Position numbers and translations under genes: made by a program. A stretch of 10,504 nucleotides of DNA from JBDZUZ01 sp040255445 (GTDB lineage Bacteria; Planctomycetota; Phycisphaerae; Phycisphaerales; UBA1924), in contig JBDZUZ010000137.1 in assembly GCA_040255445.1 (NCBI GenBank), positions 1 through 10,504 of the forward strand, read 5' to 3'. This document shows, piece by piece, positions 1-5,832 of the stretch. The number at the start of each line of letters is the position of its first letter. The stretch's first letter is position 1. The notes beneath the pieces were generated by a model. It made no database searches. It worked only from the letters and a program-made list of their open reading frames with translations, and had not been told where the DNA came from.

Positions 1-20
1 CCACCACATCAGCCTGGTGG
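1..20. other. Hairpin-forming inverted repeat at the window edge
   Basis: CCACCA (1-6) and TGGTGG (15-20) form a perfect 6-bp stem with an 8-base loop. It lies about 90 bases beyond the stop codon of the lamin-tail-domain gene, so it could be part of that gene's 3' end. The sequence past the stem on the minus strand is outside the window, so a T-tract cannot be checked. A short stem like this can arise by chance in GC-rich DNA. Confidence 0.2.
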
Positions 21-108
21 CCGATGTCACGATTCAATCAGGAAACAAGAAGGGACGGCGCTCGCGCACCGGCCCTCCCACACATCACAAAGAGCTCAAT
101 CCGGCCGT

Positions 109-813
109 TCAGCGCCGCCAACGGCCCGCCACCAGCCCACCAACCGCCGCGAGCGCCAGCGCGCCCGGCGCCGGGATCGTGCCCGGGTTGCCGATGTCCT
201 GGCCGTTGTTGCTGCCAAACGCCGTCGACTGATAGGTGCCGAACATGTCGCCCAGCTCGGAGAGCGCCCAGTTCTCTCCAAGCGAGCCGTCGAGGTCAAG
301 CCCACGAAGCGTGAAGGAAGCCGAGCCGTTGTCCGTCGGCCACGGGGCCAGATCCGTGTAGGGCTGATCGACCTGCGCCGTCGAGAAGTCGCGCGCTGCG
401 CCGTAGTCGGCGAGCGAGGCCCACAGCCCGATGCGGTCGCCGTTGCTGTTGTTGAGGTTCGACCAGGTGCTCACACCGATGAAGTTGATGCCCGCGCCCC
501 ACGCGCCCTGCATCTCCGCCAGATCCTGCGCGGCCGAGTCGTACAGCACCGCGAACGTCCCCGGCGCGATCGAGCCCGAGGCGATGTTCGCCGCGGTGAA
601 CTGCGTACCCGCCGAGTCATCGAAGACCCAGCCGGTCAGGTCAACGGTCGTCGAGCCGTTGTTGTAGATCTCGACATACTCCCAGTTGTCGACGCCGGGG
701 GTCTCCGGGCTCGACGAGTTGAACATGATCTCGGTGACGATGAGGTCGGCCTGGGCCGTGGCGCCCAGACCCGCGACGGCCACAAGGGCCGCGCCGATAG
801 CGGTCTTCAGCAT
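109..813 (-). CDS. Secreted lamin-tail-domain (LTD) protein with PEP-CTERM-like C-terminal sorting signal
   Basis: This gene encodes 234 residues. Residues 1-22 are a Sec signal peptide: Lys3, a hydrophobic Ala/Val/Leu core and a likely cut after AQA (22/23). The mature part begins with DLIVTEIMFNSS, followed by YVEIYNNGSTTVDLTGWVFDDSAG (about 46-69), the typical start of an LTD fold, an Ig-like beta-sandwich found in nuclear lamins and many bacterial exported proteins. The C-terminus has PAPG (214-217), a short hydrophobic helix and a final GRWRR, which is the tripartite layout of PEP-CTERM-type sorting tails with PAPG instead of PEP. Known tails of this kind are processed by an exosortase-like system, so surface or matrix location is inferred. 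No enzyme motif is visible and the role is unknown. GGAG at 822-825 supports this start. The gene is divergent from the acetyltransferase gene at 1061. Confidence 0.88.
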   Translation of the reverse strand: MLKTAIGAALVAVAGLGATAQADLIVTEIMFNSSSPETPGVDNWEYVEIYNNGSTTVDLTGWVFDDSAGTQFTAANIASGSIAPGTFAVLYDSAAQDLAEMQGAWGAGINFIGVSTWSNLNNSNGDRIGLWASLADYGAARDFSTAQVDQPYTDLAPWPTDNGSASFTLRGLDLDGSLGENWALSELGDMFGTYQSTAFGSNNGQDIGNPGTIPAPGALALAAVGGLVAGRWRR

Positions 814-821
814 TGTCCTGT

Positions 822-825
822 CTCC
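822..825 (-). promoter_or_regulatory. Ribosome binding site of the LTD protein gene
   Basis: Read on the minus strand this is GGAG, eight bases before the ATG at 813. The spacing is good and the encoded N-terminus is an ordinary signal peptide, so this fixes the start. Confidence 0.65.
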
Positions 826-830
826 ACTGC

Positions 831-846
831 GCCCGCCGCGGCGGGC
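831..846. repeat. Perfect 16-bp palindrome in the divergent intergenic region
   Basis: GCCCGCCGCGGCGGGC is its own reverse complement. It lies just upstream of the ribosome binding site of the LTD gene, inside its probable 5' untranslated region. It could be an operator for a dimeric regulator or a leader hairpin. The extreme GC content makes a chance origin possible. The rest of 814-1060 shows no clear sigma-70 promoter in either direction. Confidence 0.35.
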
Positions 847-1060
847 TGTCTCTCTCGAAGCCCCGGGCCCGCAGCCCGAAAGGCTCAGGACCGTACCGGC
901 CGCGAAACGAGCCAGAGCCCCGCGAGAACCACCTTCACAGACACTTCAACAAGCGTTCATGCGGCGTTGTTGCGCACTCACCCCAACTCGCCCCGCTTCA
1001 CCCCCCGGGCCCCTCTACCCCGTACCCTTCTCCCAACATCCGCAGCACAGAAAGCCCGCC

Positions 1061-2269
1061 ATGCCCACCGACACCCACGCGCTCGTCACGCCCACCACCG
1101 ATGAACAGGTCGCCCGCATCGCGCGGCTGATCAGCCTCGCCTTCGGCGGCACGCTGCCCGCCTCCGACGAGTGGCTGCGCACCGCCGGCCTGGAGCACGT
1201 CCGTGCCTTCGCTCGCCCAACTGCGCCCGCCGCGGCGATCCCAGCGTGCCTGCTCCGCGTCCCCATGGGCCAGTACTTCGGCGGACGCGCGGTGCCCATG
1301 CTCGGTGTCGCCGGTGTCGCTGTCGCGCCCGAAGCCCGCGGCCGTGGCCTGGCACGGGACATGATGAACGCGTTCGTCGCGTCGGCTCACTCCGAGGGCT
1401 TCCCGCTCGCGGCGCTCTACGCATCGACCCAGTCGCTCTACCAGCAGAGCGGCTACGAGCAGGCCGGCTACCGCTACAACACGCGCATCGACATCCAGAC
1501 CATCGGTGTCCGCGAGCGCGGCGGCGAGGTCGTCGCGCTCGGCGCTGATGACCGCGCCCGCGTCCGCGCGTGCTACGCGCGCTGGGCCGCGGTGTTCAAC
1601 GGCGCGCTCGACCGCGGCGACTACTGCTGGAAGCGCATCGAACGCAACCGAGACCAGGAGTTCGATGGCTTCGGCATCGCCCGTGATGCGGGACACTCCG
1701 AGCTCGACGGGTATGTCTACTTCTCCCGTCGGCGCGACCAGCACACCGGCCGGCACGACATCATCGTCTCCGACCTCGCATTTCTCACCCCCGCCGCGGG
1801 CCGCCGCATCCTCGGCTTCCTCTCCGACCTCGGCAGCATGGGTCTGACGGCGATCATCCCCGGCGCTCCCGCACACCCGATCACCGCGCTCATGCCCCAG
1901 CAGCGCTTCGATGTCGAGAAGCGCGACATCTGGATGCTGCGCATCGTCGATGCCGCCAAAGCGATCGCCGGTCGCGGCTATTCGACCGGCGTAGCGCTCG
2001 CGGTCACCATCGAAGTTGAGGACCCGCTGATCACCGGCAACCGCGGCGTCTGGCGCCTCGAACTCGCCGATGGCAAAGCCGCGCTCGAACGCACGCAGTC
2101 GCGGCCGCAGGTTACGATCACCGAGCGCGGGCTCGCCGCGCTCTACAGCGGCATGCGCACACCCGCCGAACTGGCCCTGCTCGGCCTCATCCGCGGCGAT
2201 GCCACAGCGCTCCAGGCCCTCGCCGCGGCCTTCGCCGGGCCCACGCCCTGGATGTCTGATATGTTCTGA
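1061..2269 (+). CDS. Eis-like GNAT N-acetyltransferase with C-terminal sterol-carrier-protein-like domain
   Basis: This gene encodes a 402-residue enzyme that should transfer an acetyl group from acetyl-CoA to an amine. The first GNAT domain (about 8-145) holds the acetyl-CoA pyrophosphate loop at 88-102, VAPEARGRGLARDMM, matching V-x-P-x-x-R-G-x-G. A second GNAT-like domain follows (about 150-285), then an SCP2-like domain to the end, which is the three-part Eis architecture. In Mycobacterium tuberculosis Eis, also 402 residues, Tyr126 is the general acid and the carboxylate of the terminal Phe402 the general base. Here Tyr127 (in SLYQQSGY) and a terminal Phe402 occupy the matching places. 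Mycobacterial Eis acetylates aminoglycosides and some proteins; the substrate here is unknown. The reading frame is open upstream to 686, inside the LTD gene on the other strand. The ATG at 1061 is chosen because the upstream stretch is Pro/Arg-rich and unlike the family. The ribosome site is weak. It is first in a run of three plus-strand genes. Confidence 0.9.
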   Translation: MPTDTHALVTPTTDEQVARIARLISLAFGGTLPASDEWLRTAGLEHVRAFARPTAPAAAIPACLLRVPMGQYFGGRAVPMLGVAGVAVAPEARGRGLARDMMNAFVASAHSEGFPLAALYASTQSLYQQSGYEQAGYRYNTRIDIQTIGVRERGGEVVALGADDRARVRACYARWAAVFNGALDRGDYCWKRIERNRDQEFDGFGIARDAGHSELDGYVYFSRRRDQHTGRHDIIVSDLAFLTPAAGRRILGFLSDLGSMGLTAIIPGAPAHPITALMPQQRFDVEKRDIWMLRIVDAAKAIAGRGYSTGVALAVTIEVEDPLITGNRGVWRLELADGKAALERTQSRPQVTITERGLAALYSGMRTPAELALLGLIRGDATALQALAAAFAGPTPWMSDMF

Positions 2270-2290
2270 ACGCGGCCGCACACCGCCGGA

Positions 2291-2296
2291 AAGGAG
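2291..2296 (+). promoter_or_regulatory. Strong ribosome binding site
   Basis: AAGGAG lies six bases before the ATG at 2303. It is the best Shine-Dalgarno match on the plus strand of this window and fixes the start of the following membrane protein gene. Confidence 0.75.
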
Positions 2297-2302
2297 CACC
2301 CC

Positions 2303-2896
2303 ATGACCTCACCGCCATCGAGCCGCTCGCCGCACAACCCGCAGACGGTGTCGCTCGGCGTCACGCAACTCATCTACGCGATGTTGATCGTGGGCATCCT
2401 CGCGTTCACCATCGTGGCCGCGACGCTCGGCCAGGGCCAGCAGCCCCCGACGCCGCCGGCCCCCACCCCGCCGGCCCCGGGCACAGGGGCGCAGCAGCAG
2501 GCCCCCGGCCTGTGGATCATCGTGCTCGGCGTGTGGCCGATCCTGATCATCGCATCGTTCGCGACGCCGGTCGTGATGACGCGCCAGATCGCGATGGAGT
2601 GGGGCCGCAACCCGGTCTCGGAGGAGACCTGGTTCTCGCATCGCTTCCAGACGGTTGCGATCGTGCGCGCTGCGATGATCGAGGGCGCCGGGCTCATGGC
2701 CGCGGCGATCGCGTTCGTCGATGCCGACATGCGTCCGCTGGCGTTCGCTGTCGGCTCGATCCTTCTTCTCGCGGCGACATTCCCGACCCGCGCCGCCTTC
2801 GCCAGGTTCGCCGAGCGCGTCACCGGCGGAAAGGCGATCGACGGTGGGAGCCTCTCGGCCTCGGTGCATGCCGACCCGCGCCGCAATCCCAACTGA
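2303..2896 (+). CDS. Hypothetical four-helix membrane protein with Pro-rich loop
   Basis: I do not recognise this 197-residue protein. It has four hydrophobic stretches long enough to cross the membrane, at about 20-43, 70-93, 117-139 and 144-161. Between the first two is a Pro/Gln/Ala-rich loop (46-68) that is probably flexible. The third helix carries a conserved-looking IVRAAMIEGAG stretch, where a Glu (127) lies within the apolar segment. A similar small-residue-rich helix with an acidic residue occurs in several small membrane protein families, but this is not enough for a function. The C-terminal 35 residues are charged and probably cytoplasmic. The strong ribosome site at 2291 and a 33-base gap from the acetyltransferase gene suggest the two are cotranscribed. 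The next gene follows after 24 bases. Confidence 0.82.
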   Translation: MTSPPSSRSPHNPQTVSLGVTQLIYAMLIVGILAFTIVAATLGQGQQPPTPPAPTPPAPGTGAQQQAPGLWIIVLGVWPILIIASFATPVVMTRQIAMEWGRNPVSEETWFSHRFQTVAIVRAAMIEGAGLMAAAIAFVDADMRPLAFAVGSILLLAATFPTRAAFARFAERVTGGKAIDGGSLSASVHADPRRNPN

Positions 2897-2920
2897 ACAA
2901 CACCCCGCGAGTTCACACCC

Positions 2921-3418
2921 ATGAACGCCGTCTTCTGCGCTGTCCTCGCCGGCCTCTGTTGGGGCATCGGCGAACTCTTCACCAAGTCCGTCCTGCACTC
3001 CGGCCAGGTCGGTCCGATGACGATCCTGCTCGTGCGGGCGCTCGTCACCGTCCCGCCGGCGGTGATCGCCTATCTGCTGGCGCGGCATCTGGCCGGGGCC
3101 GCCGCCGAGGGCGCAGCGCTCCGCCCCGACGGCGCGGCGTGGTGGCGCACCGCCGATGGCGTTGTGCTCGCCAAGCTCGCCGCGGCGGGCCTGCTCGCCG
3201 GCTTCGGCGGCGTGTTCTTCTTCTACACCGCACTCTCGCTGCCGGGCGGCGACATCTCCCGCATCAAACCCATCGCCTTCACACTCGCGCCGGCCATCGC
3301 CGTGCTGCTCGGCTGGGCCCTGCTCAAGGAACCGATGTCCGTACGCAAGGGCGTGGCGATCGCGATGATCCTGGGCGGCGTCTGGATACTCACTTTCAAA
3401 CCGACCACCGCCGCGTAG
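2921..3418 (+). CDS. Half-size EamA/DMT-family transporter
   Basis: This gene encodes a 165-residue membrane protein with a single EamA repeat, half of the usual ten-helix drug/metabolite transporter. Helices are predicted at about 2-22, 33-54, 83-105, 115-137 and 141-159. Family marks are the start LAGLCWGIGELFTKS (9-23), the VRA stretch in helix 2 (38-40), and the C-terminal LLKEPMSVRKG followed by ILGGVWIL (134-157), which matches the typical EamA repeat end. Single-repeat members are known in this superfamily and usually act as homo- or heterodimers of opposite orientation. The substrate cannot be told from sequence. A soluble Ala/Gly-rich loop (59-80) separates helices 2 and 3. It lies 24 bases after the previous gene, with no clear ribosome site, so coupling to upstream translation is likely. 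It is the last gene of the plus-strand run. Confidence 0.85.
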   Translation: MNAVFCAVLAGLCWGIGELFTKSVLHSGQVGPMTILLVRALVTVPPAVIAYLLARHLAGAAAEGAALRPDGAAWWRTADGVVLAKLAAAGLLAGFGGVFFFYTALSLPGGDISRIKPIAFTLAPAIAVLLGWALLKEPMSVRKGVAIAMILGGVWILTFKPTTAA

Positions 3419-3422
3419 CGTC

Positions 3423-3436
3423 ACGCCGACCGGCGT
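3423..3436. terminator. Short hairpin between convergent genes
   Basis: ACGCCG (3423-3428) and CGGCGT (3431-3436) form a tight stem in the 34-base gap between the convergent transporter and DUF2254 genes. Its place suits a shared terminator, but there is no T-tract on either strand and the loop is very small, so the support is mostly positional. Confidence 0.25.
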
Positions 3437-3452
3437 CTCCGGCCCGCCCGTA

Positions 3453-4892
3453 CTACGGCCGCGATTCCGGCGGCGGACCCTCCCGCCCGTACCGCCCCGG
3501 CTCCATCGATTGTGTCAGCCGGTGTGAATCCTCGATGTCCCGCAGCAGCGGATCATCGCCCGCCTTGGCGCGGAACGTCGCCAGCACATCGTCCGCGAAC
3601 CGCCGCATCTCATCGACATGCGCGGGGTCTTCCAGCAGCGGGATCATCTGACCCGCCGCCTTGAGCAGATGCCGCGCCACCATCACATGCCCGCCGCCAT
3701 ACTGCCGGATCGGATCCAACCCCGACCGCAGCAACTCCTCCCAGGCCGTTGGCTCCGCGATCACCCGCACAGTGTTGCTGTCGTCGGTCCGGAACGGCGA
3801 AGGGAACCGCCGCTGCGACAGATGCACCAGCCCCGCGCTGAGCCGGTCGATGCACTGCATCGCCGTGTACGGATCATTGATCCCCGGCGACAGCGCCCGC
3901 GATGCCACCTCGGCGAGCTGATTGATCGTGAACTCCACATCCTGCGCCTGCGTCCGCATCGAGCCGATCATGAAGCAGTCGCGCAGCTCCTCCGCGACCT
4001 GTTCCGTCACGCGTACCAGCGGGTACGCCTCCGCCAGCACACCCTTGTCCGCGAACTTCCCCGGCCGCCGCTTGATCCGCACGATCAGATCGTGTTCCCG
4101 CGCGATCCGCAGCAGATCCGAATCGTCGATCCACCGCACATACCCCGACGTCTCCGGCATGATCGGCGCTGCCAGCCGCCCGAAGTCTTCAGGAAACACG
4201 AACTCCGGCGCAGCCTCCGCCCCGCTCCCGAACCGCTCCGGGTACAGCCGATTCGCCGTCCTGATCAGGTCCTTCCCGATCACAGACACGACATGCGCCG
4301 CCTGGATCGACACCGCGATATGGTGAATGAAGTAGATCAGCACCGCCAGGCTGAGCACCGCCAGCCCCACACCCACCGCGACGGAGATGTGCGGAACGAA
4401 CACACCCTCCTCACGCCCGCTGATCGCGCGCTGCACCAGCAGCGAGTACAGATACGTCGCCGTGAACGTCCCGAGTGTGAACTGATTCCCGCGGTCGCTC
4501 ATGAACGTCCGCAGCACCCGCGGCCCGAACTGCTGGCTCGCCAGCGTCAGCGACACAATCGTGATGCTGAACACCACGCCCGTCACCGTGATCATCGAGC
4601 CCGCGATCGTCGACAGCACCTGGCGGGCCCCATCCGGGCTGTTCACCACCAGGAACTTGATCGCGAAGTGGCCGTCATCCTCGTTGGTCAACGCGCCGTC
4701 GAGCCAGAGCGTAATGAGCGAGAGGACGAAAGCGCCCAGAGTCATCAGCGCCGGCACGAACCAGTAGCTGGCGCGCAGGTCGTCCCAGAAGTTGAGATAG
4801 AAGTCGATGCCCGGGATGTGGTCCAGGCCCCAAGGCAGCTTCCGCTGCCGCGGCGGGGCCGATCGCGATCGTGGCCGGAGTCCCTGTCTCAT
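3453..4892 (-). CDS. DUF2254 family predicted membrane protein
   Basis: From the ATG at 4892 this is 479 residues; a GTG two codons earlier (4898) is an equal alternative, and neither has a clear ribosome site. The N-terminal half has four membrane helices at about 43-65, 96-118, 138-155 and 166-191. Recognisable DUF2254 segments are FWDDLRASYWFVPAL before helix 1, and the helix 2 region STIAGSMITVTGVVFSITIV, followed by SQQFGPRVLRTFMSDRGNQ. The C-terminal half is soluble, with the IGSMRTQAQDVEFTINQLAE and RALSPGINDPYTAMQCIDRL regions typical of the family. Molecular function is not established for DUF2254. It begins about 38 bases after fabG, where acpP is often found in other bacteria, and is probably cotranscribed with fabG. 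It converges on the EamA transporter gene. Confidence 0.9.
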   Translation of the reverse strand: MRQGLRPRSRSAPPRQRKLPWGLDHIPGIDFYLNFWDDLRASYWFVPALMTLGAFVLSLITLWLDGALTNEDDGHFAIKFLVVNSPDGARQVLSTIAGSMITVTGVVFSITIVSLTLASQQFGPRVLRTFMSDRGNQFTLGTFTATYLYSLLVQRAISGREEGVFVPHISVAVGVGLAVLSLAVLIYFIHHIAVSIQAAHVVSVIGKDLIRTANRLYPERFGSGAEAAPEFVFPEDFGRLAAPIMPETSGYVRWIDDSDLLRIAREHDLIVRIKRRPGKFADKGVLAEAYPLVRVTEQVAEELRDCFMIGSMRTQAQDVEFTINQLAEVASRALSPGINDPYTAMQCIDRLSAGLVHLSQRRFPSPFRTDDSNTVRVIAEPTAWEELLRSGLDPIRQYGGGHVMVARHLLKAAGQMIPLLEDPAHVDEMRRFADDVLATFRAKAGDDPLLRDIEDSHRLTQSMEPGRYGREGPPPESRP

Positions 4893-4930
4893 CTGCACCC
4901 GATTGCGAGTAGCCGGTCAAATCGCGACGA

Positions 4931-5680
4931 TCAGCACATCGTCATCCCGCCGTCGACGCAGATCGTCTGCCCGGTCAGGAAGCCCGCATCGTCCGCCGTG
5001 CAATACGCGACCGCCGCGGCGATGTCCTCGGGCGTGCCCAGCCGCCGCAGCGCCATCAGACCCATCACGTGATCCTTCACCTGCTGCGGCAGGTTCTCCG
5101 TCATGTCCGTCTGTATGAAACCCGGCGCAATCACATTGCAGGTGATGCCCTTCCCGCCCAGCTCCCGCGCGATCGTCTTGCTCAGACCGATCAGCCCCGC
5201 CTTCGCCGCGGCGTAGTTCGCCTGCCCCGCGTTGCCGACCACGCCGCTCGTCGAACCGATGTTGACGATCCGCCCGAACTTGCCGCGCATCATGTGCCGC
5301 GCCGCCGCCCGCATCGCCACGAACGCCGACTTGAGGTTCGTGTTGAGCACCGCGTCCCAGTCCTCATCGCTCATCCGCAGCGCGAGCCCGTCCTTGGTGA
5401 TGCCCGCGTTGTTGACGAGGATGTCCAGCCGCCCGTGCGTCTCCGCCGATTTCTCGATCGCCGCGGCCAGACCCGCGAAGTCCGCGACATCCACCGCCGC
5501 GACACTCGCCGACCCGCCCGCCGCCTCGATCGACGACTTCAGCTCCTCGAGCGGTCCCGCCGAGCGGCTCGCGAGCACCACGTGCCGGCCGTCCTTCGCC
5601 AGCCGCTCCGCGATCCCCTTGCCGATACCCCGGCTCGCGCCCGTCACGAACGCCACACGCTTGCTGCTCGATTCCGCCAC
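4931..5680 (-). CDS. fabG: 3-oxoacyl-[acyl-carrier-protein] reductase FabG
   Basis: This gene encodes 249 residues, normal length for FabG. The enzyme reduces 3-oxoacyl-ACP to (R)-3-hydroxyacyl-ACP with NADPH, the first reduction of each elongation cycle, as a cytoplasmic tetramer. It is a classical short-chain dehydrogenase: TGASRGIG cofactor loop (13-20), with Arg39-Ser40 after the second strand suiting NADPH, D64V for the adenine ring, NNAG (90-93), and catalytic residues Asn115, Ser143, Tyr156 and Lys160 in YAAAK. The PGFIQTDMT stretch (about 186-194) and the final GQTICVDGGMTMC match FabG closely. Its place in a fab cluster supports FabG over other dehydrogenases. The start is a GTG at 5680, preceded by GGAG with nine bases between; no better start exists nearby. 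A terminator-like hairpin lies 74-102 bases upstream, so fabG may need its own promoter or read-through. I saw no convincing promoter in 5681-5753. Confidence 0.95.
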   Translation of the reverse strand: MAESSSKRVAFVTGASRGIGKGIAERLAKDGRHVVLASRSAGPLEELKSSIEAAGGSASVAAVDVADFAGLAAAIEKSAETHGRLDILVNNAGITKDGLALRMSDEDWDAVLNTNLKSAFVAMRAAARHMMRGKFGRIVNIGSTSGVVGNAGQANYAAAKAGLIGLSKTIARELGGKGITCNVIAPGFIQTDMTENLPQQVKDHVMGLMALRRLGTPEDIAAAVAYCTADDAGFLTGQTICVDGGMTMC

Positions 5681-5689
5681 GCTGTCACT

Positions 5690-5693
5690 CTCC
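5690..5693 (-). promoter_or_regulatory. Ribosome binding site deciding the GTG start of fabG
   Basis: Read on the minus strand this is GGAG, nine bases before the GTG at 5680. Because the start codon is not ATG, this site is the main support for the chosen fabG start, together with the standard distance to the TGASRGIG loop. Confidence 0.5.
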
Positions 5694-5753
5694 GTGCTTC
5701 AAAGGGCCGCCGCGCGGGCAAGCCCGCCAGCCTCAGTTCGACCTCTACCAAGA

Positions 5754-5782
5754 AACGCCGCGCCCACTTGAGGCGCGGCGTT
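5754..5782 (-). terminator. Intrinsic-terminator-like hairpin between the lipoprotein gene and fabG
   Basis: AACGCCGCGCC (5754-5764) and GGCGCGGCGTT (5772-5782) are perfect 11-base inverted repeats with a 7-base loop. On the minus strand the stem is followed by TTTCTTGG (the first two T's belong to the stem), a short T-rich tail; on the plus strand nothing T-rich follows. It begins 51 bases beyond the lipoprotein stop codon and 74 bases before the fabG start. It should end, fully or in part, the fabD-lipoprotein transcript. Confidence 0.65.
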
Positions 5783-5832
5783 CACAATCGCAATCCGCCG
5801 GCCGCGACCCAAGGGCCGCCCGGCGTCTGTCT

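Noticed and set aside
686..1060. Longer N-terminus for the acetyltransferase, beginning inside the LTD gene
   Set aside because: It would overlap the divergent gene and its promoter region and would add a Pro/Arg-rich stretch unlike Eis proteins.
998..2299. Long open frame of 433 codons on the minus strand opposite the acetyltransferase gene
   Set aside because: Its translation is rich in Arg, Gly, Ala and Asp with no recognisable motif, while the plus strand encodes a clear Eis-like protein. High third-position GC keeps opposite frames open.
2309..3424. Open frame of 371 codons on the minus strand across the membrane protein and EamA genes
   Set aside because: The translation is highly charged and low in complexity, and it spans two well-supported plus-strand genes with membrane helices and a ribosome site.
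3618..5072. Open frame of 484 codons on the plus strand opposite DUF2254
   Set aside because: The product is Arg/His/Pro-rich without a domain; the minus strand shows the conserved DUF2254 segments.
5711..5730. CGGGC/GCCCG repeat near fabG as a second terminator
   Set aside because: The arms leave almost no loop and no T-tract follows on either strand; it adds nothing beyond the strong hairpin at 5754-5782.
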